Shown here: in pieces, positions 58,769 to 64,000 of the stretch | How positions within the stretch are numbered: the stretch's first letter is position 1 | Layout of the letters: each line of letters begins with the position of its first letter | Assembly (NCBI RefSeq): GCF_900156395.1 | Contig: NZ_FTNL01000012.1 | Coordinates: 1 to 64,000, forward strand | Reading direction: 5' to 3' | DNA length: 64,000 bases | Origin: Fluoribacter gormanii | Lineage (GTDB): Bacteria > Pseudomonadota > Gammaproteobacteria > Legionellales > Legionellaceae | Made by a program: the position numbers and the translations under genes | Notes under the pieces: model-generated | Databases searched by the model: none | What the model was told of the DNA's origin: nothing | The model's input: only the letters and a program-made list of their open reading frames with translations

Positions 58769-59181
58769 GAATAGACCACATTTTGTTTGGATTTTTGCTT
58801 TTTCTATGTTCATCACTTTGGGCAAATAGCACTTATCCTTTGGATTCAGTTCAAAAAGAAGCTCAGTTTAATCATCTACTCAAAGATTTACGGTGTCTGG
58901 TTTGTCAAAATCAAGACTTGGCTGATTCTAATGCTGAATTAGCCAAAGACTTGCGTGCTCAAGTGTATCAAATGGTTAAAGAAGGTAAGAGTGATAGTGA
59001 AATTACAGATTATCTAACTGCTCGTTATGGCGATTTTATCCTATTCAAACCACCTGTTAAGGCGGTGACCTTTTTGCTGTGGTTTGGACCCCTTTTATTT
59101 TTATTATTAGGATTTGTTATTTTCTGGCGAACTTGTTTTAGAACTCGAGAGAAGAAGTATATTTCACTTGAACTAGGATAG
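58765..59181 (+). CDS. ccmH: Cytochrome c maturation protein CcmH
   Basis: Apocytochrome c thiol-reducing subunit of the heme lyase complex. The 138 residues have a signal peptide (to about 20), the LRCLVCQNQDLADSN motif with Cys44 and Cys47, a three-helix bundle (ELAKDLRAQVYQMVKEGKSD, YGDFILFKPP) and a C-terminal membrane span. The short form implies CcmI is encoded separately, as the next gene confirms. Confidence 0.95.
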   Translation: MRIDHILFGFLLFLCSSLWANSTYPLDSVQKEAQFNHLLKDLRCLVCQNQDLADSNAELAKDLRAQVYQMVKEGKSDSEITDYLTARYGDFILFKPPVKAVTFLLWFGPLLFLLLGFVIFWRTCFRTREKKYISLELG

Positions 59182-59222
59182 TCAGTCATGGAATGGGATC
59201 TCGAACCCAAGTATTATTTAAA

Positions 59223-59921
59223 ATGAGTGAGTTTCTTATGAATGAATGGTGGTTATTGGGATTATTAGCAGGTCTAGCAGGGTTGGCTTGTATGTTCATA
59301 ATTTATCCATTCAGACGTCATTTTCTAGCTGGCGTGTTGCTGGTTCCGGCTATATTTTTGGTTGCGTTTACTGGATACTTTTATTGGGGTGGTTTTGGTG
59401 GATGGCAAGAACACATTCATCAACTTAATTCTCAGGAACAAGCTAAAAAAATGCTGAAATCAGTACAAAGTCCGCAAGAGTTAATCGATAAATTACGTGC
59501 AAAATTAGATGATACTCCCAAGAGTGCTAAAGGATGGTATCTTTTAGGGCGTTTGTATGGTAGCCAAAATAGACCGCAAAATGCTGTAGATGCCTTTGCA
59601 AAAGCATACCAATTTAATCCAGACGATGAACAATACGCTGTCAATTATGCGCATAGCCTGTGGGTCTTGAATAATCAGCAATTTACTGAACAAATTACGG
59701 AGATATTTAGTCGATTATTAAAAAATAACCCAAATCAGCCAGATGCATTAGCCATGCTTGCGATGGATGCTTTCGTGAGTCATGCTTATGAGGATGCAAT
59801 AAGTTATTGGCAACGCTTGTTAAAGCTGGCGCCAGAACAATCAGAAGAAGCGAATGCAATTCGGAACGCTATTGCTAAAGCTGAAGAGCATATTAAATTA
59901 AGAGATAAAAATCTGGATTAA
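59223..59921 (+). CDS. ccmI: CcmI-like TPR protein, cytochrome c biogenesis
   Basis: Apocytochrome-binding chaperone of the lyase complex. From ATG 59223 it is 232 residues, but ATG 59193 and 59238 are alternatives, the last having the best-placed GAGTGAG. Two N-terminal spans (NEWWLLGLLAGLAGLACMFI and FLAGVLLVPAIFLVAFTGYF) are followed by a periplasmic TPR domain: AKGWYLLGRLYGSQNRPQNA, VDAFAKAYQFNPDDEQYA and LAMLAMDAFVSHAYEDAISY. Last gene of the ccm operon. Confidence 0.9.
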   Translation: MSEFLMNEWWLLGLLAGLAGLACMFIIYPFRRHFLAGVLLVPAIFLVAFTGYFYWGGFGGWQEHIHQLNSQEQAKKMLKSVQSPQELIDKLRAKLDDTPKSAKGWYLLGRLYGSQNRPQNAVDAFAKAYQFNPDDEQYAVNYAHSLWVLNNQQFTEQITEIFSRLLKNNPNQPDALAMLAMDAFVSHAYEDAISYWQRLLKLAPEQSEEANAIRNAIAKAEEHIKLRDKNLD

Positions 59922-59947
59922 TTGTTGAATCTGATGGGATGAAGCAA

Positions 59948-59967
59948 CGTGCCTGAAATGAGGCACG
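59948..59967. terminator. Hairpin after the ccm operon
   Basis: CGTGCCT (59948-59954) and AGGCACG (59961-59967) form a 7-pair stem with loop GAAATG between the convergent ccmI and the gene at 60003. A modest T run (AATTTT) follows 5 bases later on plus. Confidence 0.55.
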
Positions 59968-60002
59968 CTGAATTTTAAGAATAGGTCAAGAGAGCAGGGA
60001 TT

Positions 60003-60596
60003 TCAAAGTGTGCTCATGGATGGTGTATCATGGTAACCTGAATCCTTAGAATTATCCTTATTGGAAAGGAAAAATCCTCGTTTGAATCCTCCGAAAGTAG
60101 GTTTATCATCTTTCTGCTTAGTAGCAGGAGCAACAACCGAAGTTTGCTTTGTTGTAAGATCTTCTTTAGGAAGAGTATTCGCATCATGATATGCTTGTAC
60201 AAAGCTTTGATGTTCTTCGTCTGAAATAATAGAATATTTTTGCAATACACCTAAAATGCTATCTAATTTACCTTCATTAATGGTTATTGAAAATTGAGCA
60301 TGATAATGATCATCCTCCATTTCAAAATCATCTTGATGATATAAATAATGATCCGTATCTTCGCGATGTACAAAGCGATAAACACCTAACTCGTTTGAGC
60401 GCTGCATAAAAAAATTACGGACCTCAGCGCTAGAGCAATTCATTTTAGAGAACAATAGAAGAAAAAGTAAGCTTAATTCATCTTTTACTGGAGGTAGGCT
60501 ACTTTGTTGTAGGCTAGGCTTGGGATAAACAGTCAAGGTATCATTATATAAACTTAGATTAACTTTTTTGCATAAATGGGTAAAAGCCTTAGGCAT
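60003..60596 (-). CDS. Hypothetical protein with disordered C-terminus
   Basis: The 197 residues match no family I recognise. Residues 1-130 look folded: a beta-rich start (NLSLYNDTLTVYPKP), a helical core (DELSLLFLLLFSKMNCSSAE), an acidic His/Tyr-rich stretch (HREDTDHYLYHQDDFEMEDD) and ISDEEHQSFVQAYHDA. From about 140 it is Lys, Thr, Ser, Asp and Gly-rich and ends PSMSTL, which looks disordered. No signal peptide or membrane span. Standing alone, it could be a small effector or a regulatory protein. Neither is supported directly. Confidence 0.78.
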   Translation of the reverse strand: MPKAFTHLCKKVNLSLYNDTLTVYPKPSLQQSSLPPVKDELSLLFLLLFSKMNCSSAEVRNFFMQRSNELGVYRFVHREDTDHYLYHQDDFEMEDDHYHAQFSITINEGKLDSILGVLQKYSIISDEEHQSFVQAYHDANTLPKEDLTTKQTSVVAPATKQKDDKPTFGGFKRGFFLSNKDNSKDSGYHDTPSMSTL

Positions 60597-60871
60597 GAAA
60601 AACTCCTAATTGTTGGATGGTTCTGGTACAAAATTGCTCCAATAGCTTATTGTAAAAACATTAAGGTTTTATTAAGAAAAGTTTAAATTTGGCAAGAACC
60701 GAATTCATCTACTTATTAAAGTGGGACCTATCTGCATTAAGAAAATAATTACAAAACTGGTTATAAATCTATAATACTTTCGATACGATAGAGAACACGT
60801 TCTATTTGTAATGCAATTAATTTTAAATCTGCTAGTCTATAAGTAGGCATCAGAATTTTAAGGAGAAAATG

Positions 60872-61309
60872 ATGTATAAGAGGGTATTGTTTGCTACTGA
60901 CTTTGACGAAGTTGGTATTATAGCAGCGCATAAGGCAAAAAAAATTGCCGATGAGAATGGCGCTGATTTGATATTAGTTCATGTCGTAGAGCCCATTCCT
61001 GCATATGCTTATCCTGGTTTTGCAGGATTTGCTGAAGTTGAATTATCTATTCGTGAGCAAGCCGAAAAAGAACTCAATGAACTAGGTGAAAAGTTGGGAG
61101 TGGATGCAAAACACCGATTTATTGAATTTGGTTCCACCAAAAATGAAATATTAAGAGTCGCACAGGAGCGACATATCGATTTGATTGTTACAGGAAGTCA
61201 TGGAAAGCACGGTCTTTCATTATTATTAGGCTCAACAGCAAACTCTATTTTGCATGGAGCTCAATGTGATGTTTTGATTGTCCGCTCTATTCATCCAGAA
61301 AAATCATAA
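60872..61309 (+). CDS. Universal stress protein, UspA family
   Basis: Single-domain USP (145 residues from ATG 60872, placed 6 bases after AGGAG; the ATG at 60869 is an alternative). RVLFATDFDE at the start supplies the nucleotide-binding Asp, LILVHVVEP is the second strand, and TGSHGKHGLSLLLGSTAN gives the G-x2-G-x9-G-S/T ATP-binding signature. It is likely to act in starvation or intracellular stress survival, by family. Confidence 0.93.
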   Translation: MYKRVLFATDFDEVGIIAAHKAKKIADENGADLILVHVVEPIPAYAYPGFAGFAEVELSIREQAEKELNELGEKLGVDAKHRFIEFGSTKNEILRVAQERHIDLIVTGSHGKHGLSLLLGSTANSILHGAQCDVLIVRSIHPEKS

Positions 61310-61496
61310 GAATGCATCTCGGGGCAACGAAGCGAAATTAAGAGAATATAAGAAACATTTAAAACCTGATTTATGCTTTTGTTTGCTCCTGCGTCTGCAT
61401 TGATTTCTAAAAGTTTATTTTCAATCGTCTTATTATTTCTCAACTGGGCAGAAAACAAGTATACTACTACGTTTCGAGTTACACGATTGAATTATT

Positions 61497-62471
61497 ATGA
61501 AATTGTTGCGCGGGATTCAACATTTTTCTGCTTTTGATAAAGGTGTGGTAGCTACTATTGGTAATTTTGATGGTGTGCATTTAGGTCATCAAAATCTTAT
61601 TAGAACTTTAAGAGCTAAAGCAAATGACTTAAAGTTGCCTTTAGTCCTTATTCTATTTGAGCCACAGCCCAGAGAATATTTCCAACAGGAGAAAGCACCT
61701 GCAAGACTCTCCAGTTTAAGAGAAAAATTAGATGCATTACGCTCATGTCAAATTGATTATATATACTGTTTAAAATTTGATAGTGGACTAGCGCATACAT
61801 CAGCAACTGATTTTGCACGTACTTATTTGTTTTCTACGCTCAATGTGAAATATCTACTCATAGGTGAGGATTTTCGTTTTGGCAAAAATAGAGAAGGCGA
61901 TGTGAGCTTGTTGAAGGAACTCAGTTCTGAATATGCCTGCGATGTGAATATTTATTCAAATTTTTGTATTAACGAAAATCGAATCAGCTCAACTCGAATT
62001 AGAACAGCCTTACAGCATGGTGAGCTGAGCACAGCTACCAAATATCTGGGTAGACCTTATAGTATTTGTGGGCGTGTATTACATGGAGATGGACGAGGAC
62101 GTCAGTGGGGAATTCCTACAGCGAATCTGGCTCTTCATCGATCCTCGTTACCTTTACAAGGAGTATTTGCAGTTCAGGTTCGAATTGCCTCCAAAATGGT
62201 TTATGGTGTGGCTAACGTTGGACGCCGTCCTACGGTAGACGGCAGCAAGAATATTTTGGAAGTTCATTTATTCGATTTTGAACAGTCAATATATGGTGAA
62301 TTATTGCAGGTGTTTTTCTTGCACAAATTGCGTGATGAGGTTAAATTCACTTCGGTGGATGCTTTAATTGCACAGATTTATGATGATATTGCGGTGGCGA
62401 AAGAATTCCTCAAGAATTGTAATGAAATTACCTCTATATCTAAGCTAGGTGTAGATTTGAGTGCAGGTTGA
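61497..62471 (+). CDS. ribF: Bifunctional riboflavin kinase/FAD synthetase
   Basis: Makes FMN from riboflavin and then FAD. The 324 residues have an N-terminal adenylyltransferase domain (IGNFDGVHLGHQNLIRTL with the HxGH nucleotidyl site, GEDFRFGKNREGD, SSTRIRTALQHGEL) and a C-terminal riboflavin kinase domain (GRPYSICGRVLHGDGRGRQW, GIPTANLAL, GVANVGRRPTV, LEVHLFDF). It precedes ileS, a common order (ribF-ileS-lspA). Confidence 0.97.
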   Translation: MKLLRGIQHFSAFDKGVVATIGNFDGVHLGHQNLIRTLRAKANDLKLPLVLILFEPQPREYFQQEKAPARLSSLREKLDALRSCQIDYIYCLKFDSGLAHTSATDFARTYLFSTLNVKYLLIGEDFRFGKNREGDVSLLKELSSEYACDVNIYSNFCINENRISSTRIRTALQHGELSTATKYLGRPYSICGRVLHGDGRGRQWGIPTANLALHRSSLPLQGVFAVQVRIASKMVYGVANVGRRPTVDGSKNILEVHLFDFEQSIYGELLQVFFLHKLRDEVKFTSVDALIAQIYDDIAVAKEFLKNCNEITSISKLGVDLSAG

Positions 62472-62525
62472 ATGAAAAACATTTTGGAAGGGCATGGATG
62501 CGTGCTTTTCCAAAATGTTTTTCAT
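62472..62525 (+). terminator. Long perfect hairpin between ribF and ileS
   Basis: ATGAAAAACATTTTGGAA (62472-62489) and TTCCAAAATGTTTTTCAT (62508-62525) are a perfect 18-base inverted repeat with an 18-base loop, starting at the base after the ribF stop. The descending arm contains a five-T run. This is either a terminator making ileS independent or an RNA-processing or attenuation point. Confidence 0.7.
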
Positions 62526-62609
62526 ACTGAGATGCACCAAAAACGAGCTATATCCTGATACGGGGTGAGAAGTCACCAAAAGTTTAACGATTTTGCAGAG
62601 CGAACTCTT

Positions 62610-64000
62610 ATGGCAGAATATAAAGATACATTAAATCTTCCTAATACTTCATTTCCGATGAAGGCAAGCCTGGCTACCCGAGAACCTGAGGTTTTGGCAG
62701 ATTGGCAGGCAAAAAAAGTATATGAAAAAATTCGTAAAGCCCGATCCGGAAGTAAGCGTTTCATTCTGCATGATGGCCCTCCTTATGCGAATGGACACTT
62801 GCACTGCGGACACGCGTTAAATAAGATTCTTAAAGATATTATCATTAAATCAAAATCACTTAGTGGATATGACGCACCATTTGTTCCTGGATGGGATTGT
62901 CACGGGTTACCCATTGAACTTAATGTAGAAAAAAAAATAGGCCGAGTCGGTGATAAGGTATCCGCTCGAGAGTTTCGTGCTAAATGCCGTGAGTATGCTG
63001 CGAGCCAAATTGATATTCAGCGTGATGAGTTTCAAAGGCTTGGAGTTTTTGGTGATTGGTATAATCCCTATATCACTATGGATTTTCGTTATGAAGCCAA
63101 TATCGTTCGTGCATTGGGTCTAATGATTAAAAATGGTCATTTGCAGCAAGGTTTTAAGCCAGTTCATTGGTGTATTGATTGTGGTTCTGCTTTAGCTGAA
63201 GCAGAGGTCGACTATGACGATAAAACTTCTCCATCGATTGATGTCGCTTTTTTTGCAGTAAATCCTGAAGAATTTATTCATTCATTTCAAGTAAATGCAG
63301 AAATAAAGCCACTAGGTCTTCCTATTTGGACAACTACTCCATGGACTTTGCCTGCTAATGAAGCGGTATGTTTGCACCCCGAGATTGATTACTCCTTGGT
63401 TGATACTGGTGATGCATATTGGATACTTGCTACTGATTTGGTTGAGTCTGCCATGGCTCGTTATGGGATGAGTCAATATACAATTTGTGGATCTGCAAAA
63501 GGAAAGGTATTTGAACATTTGAAATTGAAACATCCTTTTTATAATCGCTTTGTACCTGTGGTATTAGGTGAGCACGTAACTACCGAATCCGGAACTGGAA
63601 GTGTACATACTGCACCGGCTCATGGGCCAGATGATTATCTGGTTGGTAAAGCGTATAATTTGCCTTTGATTAATCCAGTTAAAGGAAATGGTTGTTTTGC
63701 GGATGATGTTGAACTCTTTGCAGGCCTTTCTGTATTAAAGGCTAATGAGACCATCTTGGGTGTTTTAGCTGAAAAAGGGGTCCTTTTAGCCAAAGAAAAT
63801 ATTAGACATAGCTACCCTCATTGCTGGCGGCATAAATCACCGATGATTTTTTTGGCTACACCTCAATGGTTCATCTCGATGGATAAAAGCCAGCTAAGAG
63901 AACATATTGTCAAAGAAATTGATAAAGTAACTTGGGTTCCTGATTGGGGCAAGGCTCGTATTAGCAATATGGTTGAAAATAGGCCTGATTGGTGTATATC
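62610..64000 (+). CDS. ileS: Isoleucyl-tRNA synthetase, 5' part cut by window edge
   Basis: Class I aminoacyl-tRNA synthetase charging tRNA-Ile. The open frame runs off the right edge, with about 463 codons visible of the usual 930 or so. [20 protein letters not shown] is a typical start. The ATP-site HIGH motif reads HCGH ([19 protein letters not shown], about 50-68). [11 protein letters not shown] follows. The editing domain begins with [14 protein letters not shown] ([14 protein letters not shown]) and [11 protein letters not shown]. No T-box leader is recognisable in the 84 bases upstream. Confidence 0.97.
   Translation, partial: MAEYKDTLNLPNTSFPMKASLATREPEVLADWQAKKVYEKIRKARSGSKRFILHDGPPYANGHLHCGHALNKILKDIIIKSKSLSGYDAPFVPGWDCHGLPIELNVEKKIGRVGDKVSAREFRAKCREYAASQIDIQRDEFQRLGVFGDWYNPYITMDFRYEANIVRALGLMIKNGHLQQGFKPVHWCIDCGSALAEAEVDYDDKTSPSIDVAFFAVNPEEFIHSFQVNAEIKPLGLPIWTTTPWTLPANEAVCLHPEIDYSLVDTGDAYWILATDLVESAMARYGMSQYTICGSAKGKVFEHLKLKHPFYNRFVPVVLGEHVTTESGTGSVHTAPAHGPDDYLVGKAYNLPLINPVKGNGCFADDVELFAGLSVLKANETILGVLAEKGVLLAKENIRHSYPHCWRHKSPMIFLATPQWFISMDKSQLREHIVKEIDKVTWVPDWGKARISNMVENRPDWCI

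Noticed and set aside
62526-62609. Possible T-box leader of ileS
   Set aside because: Too short, and no T-box or specifier structure is recognisable.

Overview
This window is chromosomal DNA from a gammaproteobacterium that I infer to be a Legionella species. The reasons are moderately AT-rich DNA, a core gene content and order of that type (kdsD-kdsC-lptC-lptA-lptB divergent from mlaFEDCB-ibaG-murA, mreBCD, clpS-clpA, a complete ccm operon, fleQ, ribF-ileS), and interspersed genes with a Dot/Icm-effector look: a eukaryotic-type RhoGAP domain protein and a large coiled-coil protein. The species cannot be fixed from the sequence alone.

Layout. 1-500: edge of an IS66-type transposase. 740-1610: two small accessory genes, a peptide resembling NHLP/Os1348-type RiPP leaders and a secreted Cys/Thr-rich protein. 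1.7-6.1 kb: purB-nadB-nadA (minus). 6.2-10.4 kb: a SulP transporter and PEP synthase, the latter behind a near-consensus Fur box. 10.6-15.4 kb: a Kef-type antiporter, nadC, murG and an M20 peptidase, tightly packed. 15.7-18.4 kb: a ComEA-like protein and a coiled-coil effector candidate. 18.7-21.7 kb: mreBCD and a convergent RluE-type pseudouridine synthase. 21.9-28.8 kb: an M14-like secreted protein, icd, clpS-clpA, an LPS-core type glycosyltransferase and an O-antigen ligase. 28.8-33.0 kb (minus): thiM-thiD, a Cys-rich secreted protein, xseA and a rhomboid protease. 33.1-36.7 kb: an alpha/beta-hydrolase lipoprotein overlapping a flavin monooxygenase, an SDR enzyme, and a 48-codon acidic Pro-rich reading frame. 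36.8-42.5 kb (minus): trpGDC and kdsD-kdsC-lptCAB. 42.8-48.3 kb: mlaFEDCB, ibaG, murA and a Nif3-like gene. 48.6-53.2 kb: a duplicated 12-Cys secreted protein, fleQ, a small charged protein, sohB and the RhoGAP protein. 53.5-59.9 kb: ccmABCDEFGHI. 60.0-64 kb: a hypothetical gene, a universal stress protein, ribF and the start of ileS, which runs off the right edge.

Together the genes are mostly housekeeping. Envelope building is prominent: LPS export (LptABC), Kdo synthesis (KdsCD), core/O-antigen assembly, phospholipid retrograde transport (Mla), peptidoglycan precursors (MurA, MurG) and cell shape (MreBCD). NAD synthesis (NadA, NadB, NadC), tryptophan synthesis, thiamine salvage and cytochrome c maturation are also present. 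The accessory genes sit singly between these blocks. Several gaps carry short palindromic repeats with a shared GTAGCCTGGGTGAAG core that seem to double as terminators.

Most striking: the RhoGAP protein keeps the arginine finger and other signature residues of human RhoGAPs. Two distant secreted proteins share a duplicated six-cysteine CC-GGV module in which cysteines 3 and 6 are lost together in one copy. A further secreted protein is an internal duplication with exactly conserved cysteine spacing. No CRISPR array, tRNA or rRNA was recognised.
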